Of a stretch of DNA of 64,000 bases, positions 40,162 through 49,127 are shown piece after piece (within the stretch, counting starts at the first letter, position 1; every line of letters starts with the position of its first letter). Under the pieces are notes generated by a model. It searched no databases and was not told the origin of the DNA. It worked only from the letters and a program-made list of their open reading frames with translations. The translations under genes and the position numbers were made by a program. Origin of the DNA: YC2-FULL-38-9 sp964629635. Lineage in GTDB: Bacteria > Patescibacteriota > Microgenomatia > UBA1406 > GWC2-37-13. The DNA is taken from the NCBI GenBank assembly GCA_964629635.1, contig CAZVQS010000002.1:186001-250000 (forward strand), given 5' to 3'.

Positions 40162-42401
40162 AACCGTATGTTTGCCGGCGCCTCCTTGTCGTGGCTGCAG
40201 TCGACGCAGTATGTCGAAAAGGGGTCCTTGAGGAAGGTCTTTTCCCGCATTTCCGTATTCGCATCTTCCGGTTTTGCGAGTTTGTCCGTATCCTTGTTCA
40301 CGAGCACCTGCTGTTTGTAAGCGTTTCCTCCTTTGGGTTCGGTTCCCTTGATGAAATACTCAAACCGTGCGCCGCAGCTCTCCTTGCCGCCGTCGTCCTT
40401 GGTCATGGTCGCACCGCTGTCGTTGCAGATCTGAACGCCTACTACGTCTTCCGGTTTGATCGGCCACAGATCCGGCTGGTTCTTGAGAACCGATGCCATA
40501 ATTTCATTCCAAATGGGCGCGGCTCCGGTGACGCCGGAGGTCAGGTAGGGGTTCATGGGAGTTGAATCGTTGTTGCCGACCCATACGGTCACGAGGAAAT
40601 TGGGAGTATATCCGATGGTCCAGTTGTCCTTTTTGTCGTCCGTTGTCCCGGTTTTGACAGATACCGCATGTCCCGGGATATTGAGGAACGAGGATGATCC
40701 GAATGCGGAAGTGCGGGCGTTGTTATCAAGAAGCATGTGTGAGATCAGGTATGCGGTTTCCTGTGATACTGCCTTTTTGCCCGGTATCGAAAGGAACGAC
40801 GGCATGGTAATGGGTTTTTTGACGTCTTTCACGAGGTTGCCGTCCTTGAATTCGTAAAGCTGCCTCCCGTTCTTGTCCGTAACTTTGAGGATCGGCTGAA
40901 GCTTGCGGGGAGTACCTTGGTTGGCGAAGGCTGAAAACGCCTGTGACATTTCGATCATGGTGACTTCGCCTCCTCCGAGCGTAAGGGACAGCCCGTAGTT
41001 TTTGGGGTCCTTGAAACTTTCAATGGTGAATGCCGAGGCCGATGCCACGAAATTTTCGACCCCGTTTAAGGCAAGCATTTTGACGGCCGGTATGTTGTAG
41101 GAATTGCCGAGCGCCATCCGCAGATGGACCGGGCCATGAAACTGGCCGTCGTAGTTTACCGGGCAATACGAGCCCGACTGGCCTGCAGCGTTGAAGCAGG
41201 TCGGCACATCGAGGAACATGGTTCCGGGCGTTACGATCTTGCGGTCAATGCCGATTGCATAGTTTATCGGTTTGATGGATGAGCCCGGCTGCCGGTGGGC
41301 GGTTGTTACGTTGAATGCGCCTGAGGCGGTCGCATAATAGTCAACGCTGCCCACCATGGAAAGGATTTCGCCGGTCGGCGGCCTGGTGACGAGAACCGCG
41401 CCGTTTGAAACGTTCAGATGTTTGATATCCTCCAATTCCTCCTTCAGCGTTTTTTCGGCCTGTTCCTGAATGTCAAGATCGAGGGTTGTCGTTACGCGCA
41501 GCCCCCCTTCCTCCACCTGGGACACTCCGTATTCCTTCTCGAGCAGGCTTTTCACGTAAAACACGAAGTGGGGAGCCTTGATCGAAACCTTCAGGGGAAT
41601 CGCGCTGACGCTTGCGGTTTGTGCCGCGTCGCGTCGTGCCTTGTCGATATATCCCTGTTCGTACATTTTCTTGAGCACTTCATTCCGGCGTGCTTTCGCC
41701 AGTTCCGGATCATTGTAGGGGGAATAAAGGGATGGCGCCTGAGGCAGGCCCGCAAGAAGGGCAGCTTCCTCAAGCGTGAGGTCTTTGGCCGGTTTTCCGA
41801 AATACGTTTTGGAGGCTTCCTCAATTCCGTAGGATGAGCCGCCGTACGGTACCTGGTTGAGGTACATCTCCAGAATCTGGTCTTTCGTGAACATTTTTTC
41901 CGTCTGTATCGCGAGTACGATTTCCCTGATCTTCCTTTGGATGGTGCGTTCGGGGGTGAGAAGTGCGCCTTTCACGAGCTGCTGGGTGAGGGTTGAACCT
42001 CCCTGCAGGCTCTGTTTGACCACAATCTCCTTGAGAGCCCGCAGTACGCCCGAAACGAGCGAAATGCCGCCGTGCCGGTAGAAATCCTTGTCCTCAATGG
42101 CAATCGTCGACTGGTATACATATTTGGGAAGCACCGAAAGCTTGACCGGCGTGCGGTTCTGGTCCTTGTAGATTTCGTAAAGCAGTTTGCCGTTGCGGTC
42201 ATAAATATGGGTGGAAACGGGAAACGACTTGTAGTCTTTGAGGGATGCCGCTGAGGGAAGGTCGTGGAGTATGAAAAAATACGAGGCGATGACCGCTCCC
42301 GCGAAAAGAAACAGGACAACAGACAGGGCAACAAGAAGTCTGCCCATCAGTTTCGATTTCGGTTTGACGGTATCCGCGTTTTGTACTGCTGTTTCTGTCA
42401 T
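40158..42401 (-). CDS. Class A penicillin-binding protein (PBP1A-like)
   Basis: Bifunctional peptidoglycan glycosyltransferase and transpeptidase, anchored by one membrane segment (residues ~20-45). The GT51 domain has the catalytic glutamate E103 in AIEDKDFYRHGG and QGGSTLTQQLVK. The transpeptidase has SxxK at 374-377 (SSIK), SYN in GNSYNIP and KTGT in VKTGTTDDKKDNW. At 747 residues it is a normal length. A CxxC-like pair near the C-terminus (CVDC) is notable. It sits between metG and dtd. Confidence 0.95.
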   Translation of the reverse strand: MTETAVQNADTVKPKSKLMGRLLVALSVVLFLFAGAVIASYFFILHDLPSAASLKDYKSFPVSTHIYDRNGKLLYEIYKDQNRTPVKLSVLPKYVYQSTIAIEDKDFYRHGGISLVSGVLRALKEIVVKQSLQGGSTLTQQLVKGALLTPERTIQRKIREIVLAIQTEKMFTKDQILEMYLNQVPYGGSSYGIEEASKTYFGKPAKDLTLEEAALLAGLPQAPSLYSPYNDPELAKARRNEVLKKMYEQGYIDKARRDAAQTASVSAIPLKVSIKAPHFVFYVKSLLEKEYGVSQVEEGGLRVTTTLDLDIQEQAEKTLKEELEDIKHLNVSNGAVLVTRPPTGEILSMVGSVDYYATASGAFNVTTAHRQPGSSIKPINYAIGIDRKIVTPGTMFLDVPTCFNAAGQSGSYCPVNYDGQFHGPVHLRMALGNSYNIPAVKMLALNGVENFVASASAFTIESFKDPKNYGLSLTLGGGEVTMIEMSQAFSAFANQGTPRKLQPILKVTDKNGRQLYEFKDGNLVKDVKKPITMPSFLSIPGKKAVSQETAYLISHMLLDNNARTSAFGSSSFLNIPGHAVSVKTGTTDDKKDNWTIGYTPNFLVTVWVGNNDSTPMNPYLTSGVTGAAPIWNEIMASVLKNQPDLWPIKPEDVVGVQICNDSGATMTKDDGGKESCGARFEYFIKGTEPKGGNAYKQQVLVNKDTDKLAKPEDANTEMREKTFLKDPFSTYCVDCSHDKEAPANIRL

Positions 42402-42403
42402 AA

Positions 42404-43834
42404 TTACGGTATTCTCGGGAATAGCGGCGGAGCTTTCGTGATGGATCCTTCTGTCGACGCTTTGATTTTTTCCGCCGTGTCCGGCATAAAAGGCGTCAGT
42501 CCTACGGCTATTTTATTGATGTCGTGTAAGATCCGTGTTAAAAAGTCTTTCCGTTCTTCAGGTTTCTTTTTCCATGGTGCAAAATCGTTCGTTTCCTTGT
42601 TGAGGCGGCGTACATCTTCCCATATGAGTCTAATCAGGGAATCGAGCTCCCCTTTTTCGAAAAGCTCAAGCTGTCTGCCGGCATACGGCGGCGTTGACTC
42701 CCGTGCGTTTACCGCGAGTCCGTCAGTTGACGCGATGGTCGTGATGCGGGAGACGAGGTTTCCGAGTTCGTTGGCAAGCTCGGAATTGTAGAGCTCGCGC
42801 ATGCGCCGGTCCGAGTAATCGCCATCCCCGAATGTGGGGATCTCGCGGATGAGGTAATAGCGCACCGCGTCACGGCCGTATTTGGCGATGAGCGCGAAAG
42901 GGTCTATGACGTTTCCTATGGTTTTCGACATCTTCTGCCCGTCGACCGTGATGTATCCGTGTATGAAAAGCGATTCCGGCAGCGGAAGTTTCGCCGAAAG
43001 GAGGAATGCCGGCCAATACACCGCATGGAAGCGGGTGATTCCCTTGCCTATGGCATGGGTTTGGGCGGGCCACCGTCTGCGGTAGCGTTCCTCATCCCAT
43101 CCGAATCCGACCCCGGACTGGTAAATGTTGAGCGCGTCAAACCATACATATATGCGCTGGTCTATGTCGTCAGGCACCGGTACTCCCCAGTTTTTTGCGC
43201 GTTTGTTGGAGCGGGAAATGCTGATATCCTGAAGCGGCTTCTTGAGGAAGGAGAGGACTTCGTTTTTCCGGTAATCGGGCGTGATTTTGAGTTTGCCGCT
43301 GGAAATGAGCTTTATGATGTCATCCTGGTATTTTGACAGGCGGAAAAAATAATTCGTTTCGGAAACGGGTTCGAGCTTCTTGCCCGGGTGCTCAGGACAT
43401 TCGCCTTTCTCGTCGAGCTCGTCCTCCATATAGAAGGCTTCGCAACCGACGCAGTACAGTCCCGAATATTCCTTCTGGTATATGTCCCCGTTTTCCGCGC
43501 ATTTTTTCCACAGGAGCTGGCTGGAGGGAAAATGCGTTTTCCGGTCGCTTCCTTTCTGGAATACGTCAAAATGGGTTCCGAGCGCGAGCGCGAGCTTCCG
43601 GAACGACTCCGCGTTTTCGTCGATGAATTCCTGTACGGGTTTGCCCGCCTTTTCTGCGGCCTGCACGTTTTTCAGTGCGTTTTCGTCGCTTCCGGTCAGG
43701 GTAAGCACATCGTACCCCAACAGTTTACGGACGCGCGCAATAACGTCCACCTGAAGAAACTCGAGCGCGTGCCCGATGTGGGGAGCCGCATTCACGTACG
43801 GTATTGCGGTTGTTATATAATAGCCCTTGTCCAT
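42404..43834 (-). CDS. metG: Methionyl-tRNA synthetase (short form)
   Basis: Class I synthetase of 476 residues. HIGH is in NAAPHIGHAL, KMSKS in GQKMSKTIGNV, and one zinc knuckle in YCVGCEAFY...GECPEHPG. The C-terminal tRNA-binding (EMAP) domain of longer MetRS is missing. Start and upstream TACAAT (eight bases before ATG) give a near-leaderless message. It is followed after two bases by the class A PBP gene. Confidence 0.96.
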   Translation of the reverse strand: MDKGYYITTAIPYVNAAPHIGHALEFLQVDVIARVRKLLGYDVLTLTGSDENALKNVQAAEKAGKPVQEFIDENAESFRKLALALGTHFDVFQKGSDRKTHFPSSQLLWKKCAENGDIYQKEYSGLYCVGCEAFYMEDELDEKGECPEHPGKKLEPVSETNYFFRLSKYQDDIIKLISSGKLKITPDYRKNEVLSFLKKPLQDISISRSNKRAKNWGVPVPDDIDQRIYVWFDALNIYQSGVGFGWDEERYRRRWPAQTHAIGKGITRFHAVYWPAFLLSAKLPLPESLFIHGYITVDGQKMSKTIGNVIDPFALIAKYGRDAVRYYLIREIPTFGDGDYSDRRMRELYNSELANELGNLVSRITTIASTDGLAVNARESTPPYAGRQLELFEKGELDSLIRLIWEDVRRLNKETNDFAPWKKKPEERKDFLTRILHDINKIAVGLTPFMPDTAEKIKASTEGSITKAPPLFPRIP

Positions 43835-43840
43835 AGATGC

Positions 43841-44149
43841 TTATTGTATCAAAAACTTGATCCCCAGTACAAAGGAGAGTAATAGTATACTATTGAGGAC
43901 ATCAAAGCCGAGAAACGCGTTGAGGGACAGGAACAGGAAGATAAATAGAGCAAAAAGTGCCGCATCCTTCTTGCGGATGACGTACGTGGAGGCGACCGCC
44001 AGGAAGCCGGTGTATGCGAGGATGCCCAGGAGAACGGTTGCCGCTGTGGATGGGGGGACACGCAGGGCCACAAAAAACGCCGCGACCCCGGTTGCTGCCA
44101 GGAGCGCGTTGCGGGATTTGTCATAGGTACGGATGGCCTTTTTTCTCAT
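43841..44149 (-). CDS. Small multi-spanning membrane protein of unknown function
   Basis: The 102-residue protein has a basic N-terminus (MRKKAIRTYDKSR) and three to four hydrophobic segments. No family is recognised. It is divergent from rpsO and ends seven bases before metG. Confidence 0.6.
   Translation of the reverse strand: MRKKAIRTYDKSRNALLAATGVAAFFVALRVPPSTAATVLLGILAYTGFLAVASTYVIRKKDAALFALFIFLFLSLNAFLGFDVLNSILLLSFVLGIKFLIQ
43843..43848 (-). promoter_or_regulatory. -10 box of metG
   Basis: TACAAT on the minus strand, eight bases before the metG ATG, with a TTGTAC hexamer 18 bases upstream. It overlaps the stop of the preceding small membrane-protein gene. Confidence 0.5.
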
Positions 44150-44167
44150 AGGGACCGCAAAAAGGAG

Positions 44168-44196
44168 TTGAAACTTGGCTCCGTGTAAATTATAAT
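44168..44196 (+). promoter_or_regulatory. Promoter of rpsO
   Basis: TTGAAA (44168-44173), a 17-base spacer and TATAAT (44191-44196); the ATG follows after ten bases, giving a leader of about four bases. Confidence 0.8.
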
Positions 44197-44206
44197 CGTA
44201 AGTTAT

Positions 44207-44476
44207 ATGAAAAAACTACCGGATGACAAACAGAAGCTGATTGAGTTGTTTGCCCAGAAAACGGGAGATACGGGATCGCCGGAAGTGCAGGTTGCACTCC
44301 TTACCCAGAAAATCGAACGTCTTACCGAACATCTTGACATCAACAAGAAAGACAACCATTCGCGCCGCGGCCTTCTCAAAGTGATCGCAAAAAGAAGAAG
44401 GATCCTCAACTACCTCCAGAAGCTTGACGAAAAGAGGTATAAGGAACTGATCGAAAAAATAGGGTTGAAAAAATAA
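44207..44476 (+). CDS. rpsO: 30S ribosomal protein S15
   Basis: The 89-residue protein is the normal S15 length, with the conserved GDTGSPEVQVALLTQKIERL and HLDINKKDNHSRRGL segments that bind 16S rRNA helix 22. It is followed by pnp, the classical rpsO-pnp order. Because its leader is only a few bases, the pseudoknot autoregulation known from E. coli cannot operate here. Confidence 0.98.
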   Translation: MKKLPDDKQKLIELFAQKTGDTGSPEVQVALLTQKIERLTEHLDINKKDNHSRRGLLKVIAKRRRILNYLQKLDEKRYKELIEKIGLKK

Positions 44477-44570
44477 CACATCCTACTCTTAGACTTCGCA
44501 TTGGTATAATGGAAAATAATACCGGATTGTCTGAATTCGTAATAAAATATTAATTTATTCATTCATTTAT

Positions 44571-46664
44571 ATGGATACGTTCGAAAAAACCCTTAAACTC
44601 CAGGGCGGGGAGTTGAAACTCCAGTTCGGCAAGCTCGCCCAGGCGGTGGACACATCGGTTTACGCCACGTTAGGCGGCGCCGCAGTTCTGGTGACCGTCG
44701 CGACCGGCCCGGAGAATCCCGCTATCGATTATTTCCCCCTGAGCGTTGAATACGTGGAAAAACTGTACGCAGGCGGACTCATCAAGGGCTCCCGCTGGAT
44801 CAAGCGCGAAGGAAGGCCGTCGGACGAGGCAGTGCTCACCGGCAGGCTCATCGACCGGTCGATCCGGCCGCTCTTCCCCAAAACATACAAGAAGCAGGTT
44901 CAGGTCGTGGTGACGCTGCTTTCGGTTGACGGGTCCACATCGGTTGAAATCCTTTCGGCAATCGCCGTTTCCGCGGCCTTGTCTGTTTCAAGCGTTCCCT
45001 GGGAAGGTCCCATATCGACGATGAAAGTCGGGCATGTGGTTGATCCGGAAGGGAAAAAGGGATCGTTCTTTGTTAATCCCCGGGAAGAGGAAATGCAGCT
45101 TTCGTCCCTCAATCTTGTTGTTTCATCCACCAAGGAAAAAGTGGTGATGATCGAAACCGAAGCGGATTCCGTGCCTCATGAAATCATCGAGGAGGGAATC
45201 GAGCTCGCGAAACAGGAAAACCGGAAAGTCATAGAGTTCATAGAATCCATTCAGCAGGAGATCGGAAAACCGAAAGGTACGGCTCCCGAGGAAATAGAAA
45301 ACAAGGAGCTTGTCGATCTCATCAAGAAATCGTACGACAAGAAGCTCGTTGAAGGGCTCAAGGAAGCGGCATCCACCGCAGGTTCGAACAGCACGCTCCT
45401 TACGGCTGTTGTTGACGAAATGTACGAGGAGCTCGGCGGCAAGTTCGACAAGAAACAGATCCTGAACGCGGTTACCAAATACAATTACTACAAAATAAAG
45501 GAGAATGTCCTGAAGAAGAAGGAACGGGTCGACGGACGGAAGGTCGATGAAGTGCGCAAACTGGGCGTTGAGGCGGGGCTCCTTCCCCGGACTCACGGAT
45601 CCGCTCTGTTCCAGCGCGGCCAGACCCAGGTTCTTTCCATCGTGACGCTCGGTTCAACCACTCTTGAACAGCTCATTGAAGGTCCGGAGGGCAAGGAAGC
45701 GAAGCGGTATATCCACCATTATTCCGACGGCCCCTATTCTTACGGCCAGACCGGACGCATGTTCGGTCCGAGCCGCCGGGCGATCGGTCACGGCGCGCTT
45801 GCCGAAAAGGCGATCGAGCCCGTGCTTCCGAATTCCGAGGAATTCCCCTACGCGATACGGGTAGTTTCGGAAATCCTTGCGGAAAACGGCTCCTCCTCCA
45901 TGGGATCTGTGTGCGGCTCTTCGCTTGCGCTCATGGATGCGGGTGTTCCCATCAGGGACGCGGTTGCGGGCGTTGCCATGGGAATCATGACGGGAACGGA
46001 CGACGAATACGTGGTCCTTACGGACATCGTGGGCCTTGAAGATTTCTCAGGCGAAATGGACTTCAAGATCGCGGGAACCAAGGACGGCATAACCGCCATA
46101 CAGCTTGACGTGAAAAACAAAGGCCTGACCTCAAAAATGATCAAGGATACGTTCGAGCAGGCTAAACGCGCACGCCTCCACATTCTGGACGGTATGGCGA
46201 AAGTGCTTGCCAAGCCGAGAAACACGATATCAGAATACGCACCGAAAGTGGTCGTGATGACTCCTCCCCAGGACAAGATCGGAGAAATCATCGGACCGGG
46301 AGGAAAGAATATCCGTGCCCTTATCGCCCGCACCGAAACCGAAATCAACATCGGCGACGACGGCAGGGTGACTATAAGCGGCATCGACCGGAAGAAGGTG
46401 GAGGAAGCGGTTGCGGCAATCGAAACCATCTCCCGTGAGCTCCAGGTGGGAGAGGTGTTTGACGGCGAAGTGAAACGCATCCTGCCCTTCGGCGCATTCG
46501 TCGAATGTCTACCCGGCAAGGAAGGCATGGTACACGTCTCCAAGATGGGCAAGGGTTTCGTCCGTGACGCATCCAAAGTCGTGAAAATCGGCCAGAAGGT
46601 GAAAGTCAAGGTATACCAGATAGACAACCAGGGACGAGTGAATCTTGAGATGATACAAGAGTGA
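44571..46664 (+). CDS. pnp: Polyribonucleotide nucleotidyltransferase (PNPase)
   Basis: 3'-5' phosphorolytic exoribonuclease. The 697-residue protein has two RNase PH domains (first ~1-220, second ~320-550 with RTHGSALFQRGQTQ and YDLxxx-type catalytic regions), the KH domain with GPGGKNIRALIA and an S1 domain near the end (FDGEVKRILPFGAFVE). The 94-base AT-rich stretch between rpsO and pnp contains a TATAAT at 44505-44510 but no clear -35. Confidence 0.98.
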   Translation: MDTFEKTLKLQGGELKLQFGKLAQAVDTSVYATLGGAAVLVTVATGPENPAIDYFPLSVEYVEKLYAGGLIKGSRWIKREGRPSDEAVLTGRLIDRSIRPLFPKTYKKQVQVVVTLLSVDGSTSVEILSAIAVSAALSVSSVPWEGPISTMKVGHVVDPEGKKGSFFVNPREEEMQLSSLNLVVSSTKEKVVMIETEADSVPHEIIEEGIELAKQENRKVIEFIESIQQEIGKPKGTAPEEIENKELVDLIKKSYDKKLVEGLKEAASTAGSNSTLLTAVVDEMYEELGGKFDKKQILNAVTKYNYYKIKENVLKKKERVDGRKVDEVRKLGVEAGLLPRTHGSALFQRGQTQVLSIVTLGSTTLEQLIEGPEGKEAKRYIHHYSDGPYSYGQTGRMFGPSRRAIGHGALAEKAIEPVLPNSEEFPYAIRVVSEILAENGSSSMGSVCGSSLALMDAGVPIRDAVAGVAMGIMTGTDDEYVVLTDIVGLEDFSGEMDFKIAGTKDGITAIQLDVKNKGLTSKMIKDTFEQAKRARLHILDGMAKVLAKPRNTISEYAPKVVVMTPPQDKIGEIIGPGGKNIRALIARTETEINIGDDGRVTISGIDRKKVEEAVAAIETISRELQVGEVFDGEVKRILPFGAFVECLPGKEGMVHVSKMGKGFVRDASKVVKIGQKVKVKVYQIDNQGRVNLEMIQE

Positions 46665-46672
46665 TGCTATAC

Positions 46673-46700
46673 TGAAATAACCGGCTGAGGCCGGATTTCA
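46673..46700 (+). terminator. Hairpin after pnp
   Basis: TGAAAT-CCGGC pairs with GCCGG-ATTTCA around a TGAG loop, eight bases after the pnp stop. No T-run follows, so termination strength is uncertain; it may be an RNA 3'-end stabiliser. Confidence 0.5.
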
Positions 46701-46756
46701 GGCATCGTCCTGCCCTCCGGAGGTTCTGTATGCTGCACTTCCGGGGGCGAGGGGTG

Positions 46757-46762
46757 TACAAT
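46757..46762 (+). promoter_or_regulatory. -10 box of ftsK, leaderless configuration
   Basis: TACAAT followed by six bases (GGTATT) and the ftsK ATG at 46769. This fixes the start codon in preference to an in-frame ATG 13 codons upstream. Confidence 0.6.
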
Positions 46763-46768
46763 GGTATT

Positions 46769-48946
46769 ATGGCAAGAAGAAAGTCCATCATCAGGTTGCC
46801 GTTCATCAAGGCGAAGATCAACAGCAAGACGATATTCAATATCTTCGGATTTATCATCATTGCTGCCTCGTTCATACTCCTCATTTCTTTCGTCAACATG
46901 TTTGCGCCGGGAGAGAGCGGAGGAGTCCTGCTGAAGCGAATCAACGAAAAACTTGTCGGTGAATTCGGCGCCCTTTCGCTTCTGATCCCGTTTATCATGC
47001 TTCTTTTTTCCGGCCACTTCTTCAATTCGAAAAAACTGAAGTTCATCAAGCCCAATATCACGATCGGCCTGCTTTTCATATTCCTGTCGCTGACCGGCCT
47101 GTTTATGAGCGGGGCGGTGGGCAGGAGAATATTTGACGTGCTCACCCTCAATATTTCGGCGATCGGCACGGTGTTTGTCCTCCTTATCCTTTTCATCATC
47201 GGCCTTATCCTGTTCCTGGACACGTCGATTGACGTGTTTTTCCTGGGCGTATTCAATGCGTTCAAGGCGGTTGCGGTGTTTTTCCGAACCTATTTGTTCC
47301 GCAGCGGCACAAGCTCCGGTGCAAAAGCCGACGGGAAAAAAGACGATGCCAAAAAGCAGTTTATCGAAGACAAGCGGGTTGCGGAAAAGCCGAAGATCGC
47401 GCCTGCTTTGCCTGTTCCCGCCCAGATCCATCCGATTGCGGCACAGACTTCCGTAAACAAGGATTTCGTGGTACACCCTTTAAATGCCGCAGCCTCTTCC
47501 ACCTGGGTGTTCCCGCCGCTTAACCTGCTTGCCGACGTGAAACAGGCAGATGCGGACCGCGGGGATGTGAACCGGAACGCTGATGTCATCGAAAAAACGC
47601 TCGACAGCTTTGGTATAAGGGCGCGTGTCGCTGAAGTGAACTACGGTCCCGCGATCACCCAGTATGCGCTGGAAATCACCCAGGGCACCAAGCTTTCCAA
47701 AATCACCTCGCTCTCAAATGATCTCGCCCTTGCTCTTGCCGCCTCAACCGGCCAGGTGAGGATTGAGGCACCGATTCCGGGACGCTCCATGGTCGGCATC
47801 GAGATTCCGAACAACCGGCCGCAGATCGTTACGCTCAAAAGTCTGTTGTCTGATCCCGTCTTCACGAAAAACAACGATCCGCTTCTGGTTCCTTTGGGTC
47901 TTGACGTATCCGGAAAGCCCCAGGCTACCTCGATCGCCAAAATGCCCCACTGCCTGATTGCCGGCACGACCGGTTCCGGTAAATCGGTTATTCTGAACGC
48001 CTGGATAAGCACGTTCCTGTTCAGGACGCGTCCTGAAGAGCTCAGGATGATACTGGTTGATCCGAAACGCGTGGAAATGAGTTCATACAATAAGATACCC
48101 CATCTCATGACCGAAGTGATCGTGGATACGGACAAAACGCTTTCCGCCCTGCGCTGGACGGTTGCGGAAATGGAAAACCGGTACAAGCAGTTCGCGACAG
48201 CCGGAGCGCGCAACATCGAAAGCTACAATGCGATTGAGGGAGTTGAAAAGAAACCGTATATCATATTCGTCATCGACGAGTTGGCGGATCTCATGATATT
48301 TGCCCCCGGGGACGTAGAGGCGCTCATCACCCGCATTGCCCAGATGGCCCGTGCCACCGGTATACACCTTGTCCTGGCAACCCAGCGTCCGTCGGTTGAC
48401 GTCATTACCGGACTCATGAAAGCCAATATCCCGACACGCCTCGCGTTCAACGTGTCATCCATGATCGATTCGCGTGTCATAATCGACATGCCGGGAGCGG
48501 AAAAACTGTTGGGCAAAGGAGACATGTTGTTCCTTCCGCCTGACCAGGCCAAACCGCGTCGTATCCAGGGCCCGTTCATAACCGAAAAGGAGGTTTCCCA
48601 GCTCGTCAAGTTCATCCGTTCACAGGCTCCGGAGGTTCATTACACCGAAGAGATCACCGAAAGCGCGGATGAGGCCTCAAACATACCGGGTCTCATGCCG
48701 GTTAACGGAGGCAAGGCAGGGGACCGCGATCCGCTTTTCAACCAGGCCGTCCAGATCATTTCTTCCTTTGACAAGGCATCCGCGTCCCTGCTCCAGCGCA
48801 GGCTCAAGGTTGGCTATGCGCGCGCAGCCCGTCTGCTTGACGAGCTTGAATCCGCAGGATTGGTTGGACCGGCAGAGGGTTCAAAACCCCGTGAAGTGAA
48901 GCGCCAGGTTCAGCAGGATACGGCACCCGCTGAAGCGATCCAATAA
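46769..48946 (+). CDS. ftsK: DNA translocase FtsK/SpoIIIE
   Basis: Couples chromosome segregation to division. The 725-residue protein has four membrane segments within the first ~180 residues, a short linker, the alpha/beta motor with Walker A GTTGSGKS (399-406) and Walker B VIDELADLM, and a C-terminal winged-helix gamma domain with SASLLQRRLKVGYARAARLL that reads KOPS-type DNA signals. It is somewhat shorter than SpoIIIE. It has its own leaderless promoter downstream of pnp. Confidence 0.97.
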   Translation: MARRKSIIRLPFIKAKINSKTIFNIFGFIIIAASFILLISFVNMFAPGESGGVLLKRINEKLVGEFGALSLLIPFIMLLFSGHFFNSKKLKFIKPNITIGLLFIFLSLTGLFMSGAVGRRIFDVLTLNISAIGTVFVLLILFIIGLILFLDTSIDVFFLGVFNAFKAVAVFFRTYLFRSGTSSGAKADGKKDDAKKQFIEDKRVAEKPKIAPALPVPAQIHPIAAQTSVNKDFVVHPLNAAASSTWVFPPLNLLADVKQADADRGDVNRNADVIEKTLDSFGIRARVAEVNYGPAITQYALEITQGTKLSKITSLSNDLALALAASTGQVRIEAPIPGRSMVGIEIPNNRPQIVTLKSLLSDPVFTKNNDPLLVPLGLDVSGKPQATSIAKMPHCLIAGTTGSGKSVILNAWISTFLFRTRPEELRMILVDPKRVEMSSYNKIPHLMTEVIVDTDKTLSALRWTVAEMENRYKQFATAGARNIESYNAIEGVEKKPYIIFVIDELADLMIFAPGDVEALITRIAQMARATGIHLVLATQRPSVDVITGLMKANIPTRLAFNVSSMIDSRVIIDMPGAEKLLGKGDMLFLPPDQAKPRRIQGPFITEKEVSQLVKFIRSQAPEVHYTEEITESADEASNIPGLMPVNGGKAGDRDPLFNQAVQIISSFDKASASLLQRRLKVGYARAARLLDELESAGLVGPAEGSKPREVKRQVQQDTAPAEAIQ

Positions 48947-48983
48947 TTTCCTTCCCGCCGATGCTTCCTTTTTTTGCCCCAAT

Positions 48984-49127
48984 TGCACGTGCAAGCGGTT
49001 AATAACCCATGTATTGTCCGGCGTGCAGGGGAATAGGTTTCGCGCTCCGAACGGAGGCTGTTAAGCAAAGGACTCCTCATACGCAGCGTTAGTCTGCGCG
49101 TGCATCCGCACTGATGCCGTCTTTTTT
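48984..49127 (+). ncRNA. Possible structured RNA between convergent ftsK and mltG
   Basis: The 179-base gap has no credible coding frame but several complementary segments: TGCACGTGC (48984-48992) can pair with GCGCGTGCA (49096-49104, nine pairs including one G-U), and CTCCG/CGGAG and CGCAG/CTGCG form inner hairpins. It ends with a plus-strand terminator-like hairpin GCATC-CGCACT-GATGC followed by six T. It could be a small RNA or just the ftsK 3' region with its terminator; it does not match tmRNA, SRP RNA or RNase P RNA as I know them. Confidence 0.3.
49102..49127 (+). terminator. Intrinsic-terminator-like hairpin downstream of ftsK
   Basis: GCATC and GATGC enclose a six-base loop; after CGT-C comes a run of six T that reaches the mltG stop codon. 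Transcripts from ftsK, or a small RNA in the gap, would end here. Confidence 0.5.

Noticed and set aside
44477..44570. A separate pnp promoter or riboswitch in the AT-rich gap
   Set aside because: A TATAAT is present at 44505-44510 but no -35 hexamer or convincing structure; left unassigned.
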